Below the pieces are notes generated by a model that did no database searches, had not been told where the DNA came from, and saw only the letters and a list, made by a program, of their open reading frames with translations. Below, piece by piece: positions 23,819 through 36,726 of a DNA stretch of 64,000 bases. The DNA is from Numida meleagris. Lineage: Eukaryota > Chordata > Aves > Galliformes > Numididae. Location of the stretch: contig NC_034409.1 in the NCBI RefSeq assembly GCF_002078875.1, positions 10,511,399 to 10,575,398 of the forward strand, in the 5' to 3' direction. Each line of letters begins with the position of its first letter. Position 1 is the stretch's first letter. The position numbers and the translations under genes were made by a program.

Positions 23819-25526
23819 ACAAGGAATTTCAGGAAATTTAGCCCACTCTTATTCCCAAGAATTGGTGAGGTGATTAGTATATGTTGGCTTTTTCCTGAGA
23901 ATAAAACATAAAAGGTATAATTAATGCCTGATTGAATTCTTCTGCATCCATCATCTCAATAAAATCAATTAATCAAAGCTGTAGCACATTTAAAAAAAAA
24001 ACTGGGTTTTCCCTAGAAAAAATCCTGTTTATTCCATGAAGCAATAGATAAAATATTAGTGTCACACAACAGTAAACTTGCTTAATAAACAGTATCTCAC
24101 CAGAAAATAAAAAATACCGAACTCTATTTAATCCTAATATTACTAATTTTATCCTATTACGAGAGAGGAATTGCATGGAAAAGACAGGAATAGATTGAAG
24201 ACAAAAGCTTGTGTTGATATGTTTTTTATGTTTGTTTGTTTGTTTTTTTTAAATAGGCTTTTTAATGAGCTGATTTGCTGGTTTTTTTCTTGCAGTTTAT
24301 AAAACATTAATAGGTAATATTCTTATATTTATTTTCTGTATTTATTTTTACTTACTAATGAAGTTGAACTGCATGGGAGCTGGCTTAAACTGCATATACT
24401 GCGTTTTACACTATTTCCTTCATGAGTTGAAGCTTTGTGTTTGGAACTGAGTGAATAATGCATGACAGCCTGCAAAGGAGATATATTCAAACCCATAGTT
24501 ATTAATCATGTACAAAGAAAGTATGTGCAGTGTTAATAAATTATGTTAATTTCAGGTGGCTTGCCCTGGGCCCCATGGCCCTGTAAATAAGGTGATAGAC
24601 AAGCAGTAGCACTTGCCTTTAACAGACCTGCAGAGTCAATTTAAGAAAATTAAGATTTTTCTTTCTATTCCTTTATGCAAGATTGCTGTCTCATTTATTA
24701 AGCTGTTGAGCATCTGGCCTAACCCATTTATTTTTGCATTTCTGAAAGCCTGTCTATAGTGCAATGTACTCTAACCTGAAGCTTGGAGGTAACGCAAACC
24801 ATAGTGATATATATTTTACAGGAGATGACTCAAGCACTCTCTAATGCATGCATGAAATACAGGATGTGACTCTTGTACAAATATATATACACAATATGAA
24901 GACTGATCCTGGAGAAGTGCATGTTCCAGATATTCCATATATAAAATTGGCTGCTAGCCAGCTGGTTGCCTACTGTGCTCCAAAATAATAAGTAAGTAGT
25001 TGGAGTTGTTTAAAAAAATGCTGAAAATGTGGTACTAATTAAAACCAGCCATTTTGGTATGAGCTTTCCTTAAAAAGTCAGTTGGGAGAAAACTAAGCCT
25101 GAACAAAACCTGGAAGTTATCCTGTACAGACATGAAAAAAAAAAAAAGAGAGAAATAGGTTAAAAATAAAAGGGTAAACATGGCTAAAAACCTCTGTAAA
25201 CTCCTGCAAACCAAAACATCTTAGCACATTACACAGTGGATCTCTTATATAGAAAACACAAGGACAAAGCAAGAAAAGTCACACAGCAAAGCATTAAAAA
25301 AAAAAAACCCAAAACATATTAGCCTAAAGGAATTGGAAGCCTTTAGTTGCCATAACTTCCAGCAGAAACTTCACTTACATTTTAGATTTTTGGGGCAAAA
25401 CTCTCCAAGGAAGTGCAAGACTGAGCTTTGTTCTCTTGCCTGGGATCAGGCTTCCTACTATTCAAATGCTGCTTTTGAAAGCAAGCAGCCATCATTTGGA
25501 ACTGCACTGAGGCTACACAGATATAA
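23819..25526. other. Gene-free AT-rich DNA, possible conserved noncoding element
   Basis: No gene was recognised. A GTTT-type low-complexity tract lies at 24231-24250 and poly-A runs at about 25136-25147 and 25295-25307. The segment 24360-24780 is non-repetitive with normal complexity and is raised as a possible conserved noncoding element. Confidence 0.5.
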
Positions 25527-25531
25527 AACCG

Positions 25532-26060
25532 TGTCATGGTCTTGTGATTTTCGGTTATTGGTATTCCACATCATAACATCAAGAAGTGGATGTACCTGGT
25601 TCTCAGAAGAGAAGGACTACTACAGTCCCCATGGTACTTTGCTCCTCTGTTACCATTTTCCAGCCAGAGGGAAAAGATAAAAGCTCACAGTATAAAAACT
25701 TGCAGATCACGAGACCTCGTCCCTTTTTCCGCCGTCTCTCGTCTTGGCAGCACCTCGCTCTCCAGCCGTCTTATCGTCGGTAGTAGAGTAAGGTCTACCT
25801 TGATTTTGGGACATTCTCTCTCTCTGTATTGGATTTATCAGCTCCAATTGTAATTATATTGTATTATAGTGTGTTGTTTTGCATTCCGATATTTTATTTA
25901 GTAAATTAGTTTGTTTCTCCTCAGATTGTTGCCGCTGTTCTTTGCTCTCAGGGCCATCTCCTTACCCTTTTCCCCTTTTCCCTTTTCCCGGGGCGTGGGC
26001 CCGTGGATCCCCCATCCCCTTCGTCATGGAACCGGGCCGAACGCCCATAAACCGTTGACA
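25532..26060 (+). mobile_element. Solo retroviral LTR, family A, copy 3
   Basis: The block starts TGTCATGG at 25532 and ends CCGTTGACA at 26060. An exact 5-bp target duplication, AACCG, flanks it at 25527-25531 and 26061-26065. A TATAAAA box lies at 25691-25697 in the plus orientation, which places U3 at about 25532-25715. The second half contains CpG-rich GC blocks (GGGGCGTGGGCCCGTGG at 25990-26006 and GGGCCGAACGCCC near 26034). It is near-identical to copy 1 and clearly related to copies 2 and 4. No internal retroviral genes are next to it. Open frames at 25333-26102 lie in it by chance; those at 25586-25783 and 25590-25853 recur in copy 1 only because the LTRs are alike. Confidence 0.93.
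25691..25697 (+). promoter_or_regulatory. TATA box of LTR A copy 3
   Basis: TATAAAA occurs about 160 bases into the LTR, in the position expected for a U3 promoter. The same motif is conserved in copy 1 and is missing from copy 2. It is a potential promoter for adjacent DNA; activity is not shown. Confidence 0.5.
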
Positions 26061-26065
26061 AACCG

Positions 26066-28454
26066 TGCCTGCGCTTTTAAGAAAAGAAGAAAGAAAGGCT
26101 GACCTATAGCAATAGGCCTAGGTAGTCAGTCTAATATTGCTGAAAAAAAGTCTTTGTTTTGAGAAAGAGTGAGATACTGTTAAGTTTTCCAAAAAGGAAA
26201 CCTCTTATTTTTCAATGACTTTTTTTTCCAGGTTCTGAAGCTTCTAAGGACTATAAAGAGCAGATAAAAAAACTCAAAAAATAAGTCTTCCGTACAGGAA
26301 TAACAGTGTTGAGGTCTTTTGTCCAACAAGAGATGGGCTACAACACGTAAGAGAAGAGCAGTGCTCTCTCCTAATAACCAATTTTTAGTGAGGAAAAAAA
26401 ACAGGTGCATTGAAGGAGAGACAAGGGACTCACAATAGGAATAATTCTTTCCAGTAAGATTTTATTTAATATTTCACGTGAGAGACTGATTTAAACTTGA
26501 AATACAGAGGTCTTAAAACCCTGTCAGCACCATTTTTTAGCATTAATTTTAGCAGCTGTAGACCTTGTGATGTGTAGAATGACAAAGTCTCAGAATTCTG
26601 CTAGAGTGATAAATCTAAGATTTCTCCTAATACATGTTGTTGGTAAGCCAAGAAGTTACTGATGTAAGATTTTAAAATGTCTTTAGAACTTTGTTACACT
26701 TTTTGTGAAAACTAGAAGCTAAGTAAAGCATAGTGAGACATAAAAACTCACACTTATTTAGGATGTTTTCAAAATTATACATTTATTAGCAATCACTGTA
26801 AAGGATGTCACTTAAAGACTCAGATGAAACAAACATAAATACAGACAAAAAGCAGTTTTTCATTTTGCTTTGTATTAATTTCGTTAGTTACCTGTACACA
26901 GACAAATATCTTCGTTCTTCTCATACAATTCAAGTAAACTAATTGAGCTATTGAGAGGTTATTAATATGAGTAAAGAAAAACTGAGGAATTTAACCATTA
27001 AATATAGCTAATGAACAAGTTTGTGATATTACATTTTAATTCCTTAACAAAATTGAAGAATAAAAATTTTTTTTTAATTGTCTTCTGTTTCTAAACAGTA
27101 GCAAAAGCTGTAAAACTGTTTGGGTCTTACTGAAATTAAATATTTCATGAAGCAAGAAGAGCTGTTTTTCCTCTTCTCTCTTTTATCTCTCAACTCTCAG
27201 TAGATACTTTACTATATGGCATAGAGTTTTACTGTGTGTATTGGTTTGCTAAGAAAGGGCTCAGGGAATGGGAAGAAGGGAGATATGAGATATTTCACCT
27301 GACTTCTAACTGCCACAAAAATTCACGTATAGCCTCATGCCCTTACCTTTAGTCTGGGGGAAAAAAAATAAATAATGTTTCTAAGTTCAACTGCATGCTC
27401 AAATCACACTGAAGCTGACAAGGCCAGACAATAAATTGGAAGCTGGATGGTGAAAGACAGTTCTGGAGTCAGTTGAGTAGTTGCTGCAATATGGAAAAGC
27501 AGTTGGGTTTCTCCTCAGACAGTGTCTGCCTCCTGTCATTCTTCTAACATCCACAGGGCTCAGAGGCTGAAAGTTGAGCATCTCCTGCAAAGGCAATCCT
27601 CTTGACAGGTTTTTGATACAGAACAGCAACAGCAAGCCAGGCTGGGGAGATCCTCTACATCTGTTCTGAGCAATTAATCCCCTAGAGGCAACACCACTCA
27701 CATGCAACTAATTTTGCAGTTTTAGCTAAAATGTGATTGAGCAAGCACACTATAAATTAAAGAAACTTAGTATTTATTTAGTGGAAAGAAATGAAGAGAC
27801 CATTAATTTTCTAGTAGAACTGATTACAGTGTATGTTTTTAAATATTATTTTCTTGGTTTTGCCAAGGCTTGAAAACTCTGCAACAGCTTTGGTGACAAT
27901 CAAGATAATGCTACATGTCAATACTAAGCCAAGACAGATTGTTGTGATGCTGGAATCGCAATTCTCCAAACATAAAGATGAAACTTTATCCCGCTAACTC
28001 CTATAGCCTCTCTCAGTATCACTCAGCTGTCGGTTACATTCTCTAAATCAGAGAAGAAGGTAATCATGGTCTATTTTGGAGTTCATTAAGATGATTTCCT
28101 GTACCTTGCTGAAATAAATGTAACTCACTCAGAAGTGAGTGGCTGCTGGGACTTGAATAAAGACTATCAAGGTGCTTGTAGTGTCCCAAGAATACCTGGG
28201 GTTCACAAAAAATAAATTCTATTGCTGTATTTTCATGTTTCCTTACATTCATCAGGTTTTATGTGCGTTTATTTTATAATTACACTGCCAAGGTACAGGC
28301 ATGAATTAATTATAAATTATCAGAAGCAACAGTTTTGCTGTAGACAGGTGTTTTTGTCTAAAGATATGGGTATTTACCACCTCAAAATTTCTTTGACGTG
28401 ATGACAAAGCAGGTATCAAAACCTCTTTGCTTTGTATTGACATGAAATCCATGT
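26066..28454. other. Gene-free AT-rich unique DNA
   Basis: No supportable gene. The part at about 27400-27700 is somewhat GC-richer and has a 102-codon minus-strand frame, but that frame has no recognisable domain. I see no clear transposon match in it. Confidence 0.5.
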
Positions 28455-29872
28455 TAAAATTCCCTGGTGACTGGAAAAAGGGAAACATCACTCCCATTTA
28501 TAAGAATGGGAGGAAGGAGAGCCTGGAGAACTACAGGCTGGTGAGCCTCACCTCTGTGTCTGGGAAGTCATGGAACAGATCCTCCTGGAAGACACGATAA
28601 GGCACATGAGGCGTTAGCAGGTGATCCAAGACAGCCAGCATGGCTTTACCAAGGGAAGATCATGCCTGACCAGTCTGGTGGCCTTCTCTGATGGAGTAAC
28701 GGCATTGGTGGACAAAGGGAAGGTAACTAATATCATCTACCTGGACTTCTGCAAGGCCTTTGACATGGTCCCCCACCACATCCTTATCTTTAAATTGGAG
28801 AGATATGGATTTGAAGGGTGGACTACTTAGTGGATAAGGAATTGATTGGAAAGTTGCAGCCAGAGGACTGTGGTCAGTGGCTCTACGTCCAGGCGTAGGC
28901 CAGTAACGAGTGGTGTCCTCCAGGAGTCTGTCTTGGAACCAGTACTCTTTAACATCTTTATCAATGACATAGATGATGGGATTGAGTGCAGCCTCAGCAG
29001 ATACAGCAGAAGGAAGGGATTCCATCCAGAAGGACCTTAATAAATTAGAAAAGGGGGCCCATGTGAACCTAATGAGGTTCAACAAAGCAAAGTGTAAGTT
29101 TTTGCAGTTGGGTTGGGGTAATTCCAGATATGTATACAGACTGGGAGAAGAACTCAGAGAATAGCCCTGTTGAGAATTACGTAGGGGTTCTGGTAGATAA
29201 AAAACTTAACATGAGCCAGCAGTGTGTGCTTGCAGCTCAGAAGGCCAATTATATCTTGGGCTGCCTCAGAAGAGGAGTGGCCAGCAGAGTGAGGGAGGTG
29301 ACTGTCCCCCTAAACTCTTCATTCATGAGGCCCAATCTGGAGTATTGCATCTGGGTCTGAGGCCCCCAGCACAGGAAAGGTGTTGAGCTTTTGGAGAGGG
29401 TCCAAAGGAGGGCCACAAAGATGATGAAAGGACTGGAGCACCTCTTCTATGAGGACAGGCTGAAGGAGCTGGCAATGTTCAGTTTGCAGAAGAGAATGTT
29501 GCAGGGAGACCTCATTATGGCCTTCCAAAATTTAAAGGGAGATTACCAACAGGAGGGAAGTCAAATATCTACATGGGTAGATAGTGATAGGACAAGGGGG
29601 ATTGGTTTTAGACTAAAGGAGGAAAGACTCCCATTAGATATCAGGGGGAAGTTTTTCACTGAGGTGGTGGTGAGGTGCTGGAACAGGTTGCCCAGAGAGG
29701 TTGTGGATGCCCTGTCCCTGGAGGTGTTCAAGGCCAGGTAGGATGGGGCCCTGCGCAACCTGATCTAATACTTGAGGTTGGCAACTCTGTTTGCAGCATG
29801 GATGTTGGAACTTGATGATCCTTGAGGTCCCTTCCAACCCAAGCCATTCTATGTTTCTATGATACTATGATC
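28455..29872 (+). mobile_element. CR1 LINE, longest copy (about 1.4 kb), inactivated
   Basis: This sense copy starts in the reverse-transcriptase fingers (GDWKKGNITPI-type sequence in frame near 28470-28500). It continues through [17 protein letters not shown] and [14 protein letters not shown], the palm motif A region, then breaks at a TAG after WTT near 28830. GVLQ at about 28910 and [14 protein letters not shown] follow. The catalytic FADD block that should come next is absent: sequence jumps at about 29000 to the [10 protein letters not shown] thumb region. The rest of ORF2 runs to about 29740, then the 3' UTR ends in CCATTCTATGTTTCTATGATACTATGATC. Several frameshifts are present. It is 5'-truncated and cannot encode active enzyme. 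Minus-strand open frames over it are shadows. Confidence 0.95.
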
Positions 29873-32800
29873 ATTAATGAAGTTCAAGATTGTCTGTAGA
29901 TTTTTTTTTTTTGACACCCAGTAACTAGTTCTCATGCGGTATAGACTGATAAAAACTGGAGTGTCCCAGAGACAAACAGTGCTTTAAGAATGTACCCAAC
30001 TGTTGTGAACATACCCTCGTGCAAGGGAGAGTTAGGTTATCTGTCCAAGTGTTTGCTTTAAAAGTGTATTTTATAGCAGCTCTTTCTTTATCTGCATTCT
30101 AGCTCCCCATTACTACCAAATAATTTTTTCACTTATTGGCCTGTTTTACTCATAGCTAAGAGAGAGATATCAAAATATTTTTAAAATATTGGTAGCTGAT
30201 TGATAAGAGGAGGAACCTAGCTCATGAATAAAGAAATGAATGAAAATTATGTTAGATACGACAGAAACAATATGAGAGAGAACTGCATGTATGTCATGCA
30301 AATCCAGGCTTGATAAATTCTGCTGCTCCTGTAACTGCTTGTCTTAATTCCTGGCTGCATACATGGAAACTCCTTGGGAAGACACTACTTAACCACAACT
30401 CAATGTGAAAGAATTCCATTTAGTACCTCACCCACCTATTATTTCTATGGTGACACAGTTATGGCAATGTTCTTTTCCTCTATACTAGAAAGTTAAATCT
30501 AAATTCAATCTCCTTCTGGTGTCTGCTCACAAAGGACTTCAGCACGTACTTTATTCACGTAGTTGGAGAAGCTTTAGAGCACTGCTTGCAAACAAGCCTA
30601 ATGCAAATAGATGCTCAACAAACTTTTTAACATGTTGTCTAGCCAGTATATACAACTCTTCACCTTTAAGTTCCCTCCTCTTCTTCTTTGTTATGGAAAG
30701 TAAATTTTCTGTTTTACTGAGTTACCTAAACAAATGTAGATGTTATCAGCCAAGTTTATATTTAACTCAGAAAAAAATTAAAACCACTGCTTCCAAATCA
30801 CGGGTTAATGTCAAGGAAATATATTCTAAGTAACTGCTTAAAATGAAAATGATATTTTAAGAACTGAGTATATCTCTTCTAATCAGTGTTTCTCTATTAA
30901 TCCTGAAGAATTTATGAATGTGATACAGAGAAATATGGATGAACTCATTTGAACGGTCAAAACATGTAAATAATTGCTGCTTTTTAAAATTTATACTTCC
31001 AAGGAATAGGCTGATATGAGCCCAATTTCTTCTAGTTGAAATACTCTGGGATTGCAAGTCGTTGAATCTTAGAAATAACAGCACCTCTTGTTCAAAGTGT
31101 ATATCTGTCTTGTGTCCTCTTTCCGTCTGGAGATCTTCTATGGCCAAATCTAATAGCTTGCTGCTTCCATGTTTAAAACATATTATCATTTCTTTCCTCT
31201 TCATCCAGGAGATTTTATTGCTTCTCTACCTCCCCAAGCCTTGTTGAAAGAGAACTAACTTACATTCTTCATTTGAAAATCAAGGATCATCAGTTTATCG
31301 TCAAATTTAATTTCTAAAGAGTTTTGCATTTTTTTTAGAAATATCTTAACCATAATTTTCATGACAGTTCATGTTCTCTATGAATCCAGGAGGGAATTTG
31401 TAGTAGGTTAACAACTGGCTGATGGTAAGAAAGAACAGAACAGTCTCAAACATTGCCATAAATTGATGGTACCTACCCCTTATAACTGAAAGAACAGGAA
31501 GTAGGTCTGTGCTTCAGGAAGTTTGTCTAAGTGGGTCTGCTCTCTGATAGTTTTTGGACTGCTAAGCCATTGCTCAACTGCTTAGCCTGAAGCAAGTACA
31601 ACCATGCTGATTTCTATACGGTATTCAGTCATACAAAGAGAGAGTTGTCTTGAAAACTTGCTTTCCTTTAAAGAACATCATTAGAAATTTTCCATTAAGA
31701 AAAGTCCATCCTTAGAAGAAGAAAATGTGAAAAATGAGGGGACTTAGCAAAAATACAGAATTGAGAAATAAATGTCAAACAATGATAAGTAGACTACTAT
31801 GTTATCTAAATAATTATTTCCATGTTTTACATTTTTCTTCTCTTGGAATACGTCATCTCACTGCATGCTAGATTGCACCAATGATTACAATGCAATTAAC
31901 TCAGTGTTTCTCAATGTATCAATTAATTTTAAGTTACCATAAAAGTTGAAGCTTGCAGAGCTCTTAAAAAATAAAGCAGAATGAAAAAAGAACCATTGGA
32001 TAAAATCCAGCTTGGAGATTTACTCCTTTTTTTTTATGTGAAAAAAAGGAACATACTTTATGATCCCTCTGGGTACCACAGTTCTTAAACTTATGAATTT
32101 TAACATAAGTGTATGAAACCATACAGATTTGAATGAGATTTATGAAGAATATATACTTTAAATCATCATTGACATGTAGAAATAACAAAAAATATTTCCT
32201 TACTAGTTCCTTCTCACCCTTAACTTTCCCTTTAAATCTTATAAACCTGATAGAAGAAGCTCAAGAGATGTCGCAAGCTTGAACTGCTTTCCTAACATCT
32301 TTTCAATAAGATCTTATGTATTTTCAGACAATTTTATGATTTACAGTTCTCGCATTCCAGTCTGGTTCTGACTATAACAAGGTTCCAGTGACTGTCACAT
32401 CCATGAGTCACATTATTAATCCACTGCCAGACTCTGTTTGAACTGATACACTTGTAAAGGAGCCAGCATGAAACTCTTGCTTTTTTGCAGACTGCCTGCT
32501 AGATCTTTAGTGAGTATAAACTAACAAAGTTTCATAGACTTCCACACAGTTCCAGCCAATGACTGCCACTGATAATCCCTTGGTGCATATTTCAACTCCT
32601 ATTGACTTATTAGGTGCCAACATTGAGTATCATCTAAGTACCAGAGTCACAGAAAACAAATTTAATAGCTACATCAGAAAAATATTTGAAGATTACAGTA
32701 ACAGCAATATTTTTTCTAGTGCACTGATTCACAGAAATATATCAGAAAGACATTAATACATTTAGTAATACGTTTGACAGCAAGTATGCAAACATGCAAA

Positions 32801-33957
32801 TAGCACAATTATATTATAAATATATTTCACAACTTGGACTGCTCTTGTTAATAGATTACTGAAGTCTGAGTCTTGGACCAAATCCTTTTGCAAGACATGG
32901 CATTGAGAAACAGCAAAAAAAAATTATTGCTCTTTATCAGGAGAGTTTGTATTTGAATGCAGTATAGGAAACAATAAATACAGTCAGACAAAGCTGAGAC
33001 TGTAAGAAAGTCATAAGACAAAATCAATAGCAGCAAATCACCAACACTCCAATGGTTAGCTTCCTTCTCTGTCAGTGAAGGACAGTTTAAGGAGGCATTT
33101 CAAGGTAAATAGCACAACACCTCTATGACTGTTACATGAAATAAGAGAGACATGACGAGAAAACAAATCGAAGTCTCGTGCCTTAAAATTCAGAAAGTTT
33201 GAAAAATGGGTGTTGAAAACTGGTAGTAAGGCTGGAGACAATAGTATTTCAGTATTGAATCAGAGTTGATAGAAGAGCCCTTAAAATGAAGACAAGCTGA
33301 TGAGATAGTGCATATGGCAAGGAAGATCACAAGTAAAGCAAAATGGATGAACATTGGAATAGCTTTCATGTTTGATTTGATATATAAGACTGCACTTGTC
33401 AAAGTCAGAGAAAGAGGTTTTTGTAACACAAGTACAAGCCTGGACAAGAAATTCAGCTGAAGATGGTTTGCAAGGGACATATCCTAGGTTTGGTATATAG
33501 AAGGTACATACGTGACCACTTGGACATAGTTTAGATGTAACTATCTAGTGTTTAAGTGATCACAGCTATGACCAGGCAAGTTCACAATACTTACTGTCAA
33601 TATGTGTGAGGAAAGGAAGCAGTGAGTCTAGGAAATTTGAAGATATAGGATCTAACAAAAGGAGGGGAAACAACTACTAGCTGTCCATTCAGAGCATGTA
33701 ATTTAATTTGTATTTGAAGAGTTACATACAGAAATTACAGTGAGAATAAAAGGGAACTAAGGGATTTAGCAAATTGTTCACAGATACTGGAAAGGAAAAA
33801 AGGAGAAAACTCCTCTGAGGCACGTAGAGAAAAATTAAATGGAGAAATTTGCCAAGAAAGGTTAGATTCCCACCATCTATGAGGACAAACTTTCAAGAAA
33901 AACAGAGATAAGGCACTGGGGGAACACTGAAGAGGAGGATACAATATCACTTGAAAG
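29873..33957. other. Gene-free AT-rich unique DNA
   Basis: Four kilobases with no supportable gene or transposon. Open frames at 30519-30833, 30857-31204 (minus) and 33190-33480 (minus) are the longest and fit chance expectation for this composition; none has a recognised motif. Confidence 0.5.
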
Positions 33958-34105
33958 ACTCCTGAGATGTTGTGGAGTCTCTATCCTCAGAGATGCTCAA
34001 AAGTAATCTTGGCATGGTCCTGGGCCATGAGTCCTGCTTGAATAGGGGTTGGAACAGATGACCTTCAGAGTGGTCCTCCAATTTCAACTAGTCTGTGATT
34101 TTGAG
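33958..34105 (+). mobile_element. Old CR1 LINE 3' end (sense)
   Basis: The piece matches the CR1 3' UTR: GTTGTGGAGTCTCTATCCTC, then a degraded GGTCCTGGGC block, GGTTGGAACAGATGACCTTC and CCTCCAATTTCAACTAGTCTGTG. It is about 150 bp, diverged, and has lost the terminal repeats. A weak extension to the left is possible but not convincing. Confidence 0.75.
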
Positions 34106-36726
34106 AAAGTTTGCATAGGAATATTTAAGAAAGATATGGAAGTGATCTCTGGGAAGCTAAAAACAGATGTTTTACCTGAGAGACTATAGAATGGAGTTAG
34201 AGGATGTAACTCCATAATAACACCATAGGATAATAACATCAAAGTTTTATTTTTCCACTAAAAGAGATTAAAAAGACATTTAAGTGGTGAATCAAAGATC
34301 AGGTAGAACAAAAAAGAGTAGGGAAGCAAATGAACAATCAGTTCAGATTAGAAGAGTAAGGTGAAGGATAATGGATGAGAAATTGCTACATGTACAGAGG
34401 AAGAGAAGTGGAAGGCAAGAGCTATGCTTATGTCTGTGTGGAAGTCTTGCTACATCTTTTGAGCTTTCTGTTGCAGACAGTCAATGTCATGAGTGGGAGG
34501 CTTGAGCACAGATATCTAAAATGGCCAGTATGTTTTGGAAGTCCTACACAGATTTTTGAATAATAAACAAAATAAATATACTCAAAAGTCCAAATGCAAA
34601 TTAACTGAAGATATTTGCAGTCAAATGTAATTCTTACTAATTGATTTGCATTTTCAGCAGAATATATATCCACATTGTACTCCCTTTATTGGTAGTGAAG
34701 AGAAACAGGTTTCTCTGGGGAACAACGTAGGATAACCTCTGACTCCCCACCTTTGAATCAGGATATTAGTTGTGTTTCTTTTCAGTGACTGCAAACTGGA
34801 CATTGCCCGTTCCAACTTCAACGTCTATCACAGAGGTCTATATGATCTGTTTTCGGACAGCAGAATCCCCCCCTTATTTTTGATGTTTTAATCATATCAA
34901 AAATAATGAACATTTATTTGGTCCAAAAAAACTCTAAAATACTTTTAGAATAGTTCTGAAATGTTGGAAAAAGTCACATACATTGAAATCATAACAATTT
35001 ATATATGAATTATATCCATTTACTGATAAAATTCTACAGTTCTTTTACAGAGACACTGAATTAGGTTCAGATACTTAGTCTAGCTTTAATAGTCACCATT
35101 GCACATGCTCACTTTCTTTGTGAAGTGTCAGAGAACTGGGAAGTGTTTGTCACCATGTCAGATGGCAAGTAAACAAATTTTATCAAAAAAAGAAAGCAAG
35201 CTATTTACTTTAGCTTTTGCTTACATTTTTCTTTCTACTACTGAGGCTCGCAGTTCTAATTCTGAGTCCTTTTGTAAGAATAAATATATGCAAGCTATAT
35301 TAAAACTTGATATTCCAGCAATGATAGGAGAACCAAAAACTCCTTCAATCATATCTCCTCTAGTATATGTTTGTTTTTTCATATTTTTTCACATGTACAT
35401 ATTTGGGAAAGAGTTTTTTTTTAACTTATCCGCCTTTCTAACTACTTGATCAGCCTAAAGAGTATAGAAAAATGTAATTTCATCCAAAAAAAGCCTGACT
35501 GGGGATGATATCAAATAAATTATGACAGTTATAAAAACAGCAATATAATTCACCATTTCTCTTGAGTGTGAATTTGTCATTGTCTCCTGTGAGTGGATCA
35601 AAAATTTTAAAAACTAAGTTTAGCAAAATACACATACTGATGCTGTCATAAAGTCATTCTGTACTTGTGCATACAACTTACATACTGGGAAGGATGGCTC
35701 AGCATTCCTCTTCACAATGGTACAACACACACAAAATTTGTTTCCCTCTGTGTAGTCTGGAATGGCTCTAACAATCTTTTAGCTCATAACCTAAAAGAAA
35801 ACTGAAACTATTGCAGCAGCTATGGACTGTCAGACTAGTAGGCTATGGCCAGGCGTCTTTTATTCTGCTCTGCACATATCGGCTTTACTCTGTGATTCTA
35901 GGAGAGCTGTCTTACAGTCATTTCCACTTTATTTTTTTCACACAAAAAAACAGTCTAACCCCCCACTTTCAGCCATTTACAAAGCACTTTTGTTTTCTGT
36001 TTAGTGGTGAGGGAGATAGTGGAAAGCTTAGACTGGCATTCTTCATCCTGACATTGTTTAGAAGCACTTCACTTCATTAGCTCAGTATCTGCCAACATGT
36101 TGGCATACTGTAAGGGAATTCTCCTTGCTTCCAAATATAACAAAGAATAAGGGAAAAAACACATATTTGACACAAAATAAAGGAATTTTAGTCTGTACTC
36201 CAATCTGATTCCACCGAGCTGATAAGAATTTTCTTTTGTATCTCAAAGAAAGAAAAGTTAGAAATTATAAAAGTATAAGCTGCATCAGAGCTCTGATGTG
36301 AACAAGATACGTATCATTATAACAGTCGTAGAAGTAAAGAATTGCCAGAGTGAAGTTTGTATAACAACGCTATCAAACTCCAGACCAATAGTAAAATAAC
36401 AAAAGATACAAATTTGTCATGGGAAAGATCAGAAGACATTGAAGATGTCTTCATTAGAATGGAGTGCAACTCTAAGATCATTGCAGTCCTCATTGGTGTA
36501 ATCAAGGGAAAAAAATACACTTGGTACCTGAATCTGAGAGTCATTTAATCCAGAATGCATCAAGAAGATATAATAATGTGTACCAATGATATTTTGATTT
36601 ACCAGAAAAACAAGGATACATTCTACTCACATTTTATCTCTTACTGACTGCTATTGCTATGATTACTATTTGTCATACTATTCTCTCAAGATCTTTATTT
36701 TTTTTTTCCATTAAGCAATTATTATA
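34106..36726. other. Gene-free AT-rich unique DNA
   Basis: No supportable gene. The 116-codon frame at 35099-35449 has no domain and a composition that follows the local AT content. Confidence 0.5.

Noticed and set aside
25333..25853. Overlapping plus-strand frames of 115, 65 and 87 codons, two of which recur on the minus strand at 6496-6763
   Set aside because: Their recurrence is explained by the two near-identical LTR copies, not by a gene family.
28660..29085. 141-codon minus-strand frame
   Set aside because: Antisense shadow of the plus-strand CR1 at 28455-29872.
35099..35449. 116-codon plus-strand frame
   Set aside because: Hydrophobic, Phe-rich composition follows local AT content; no motif, no splice context.
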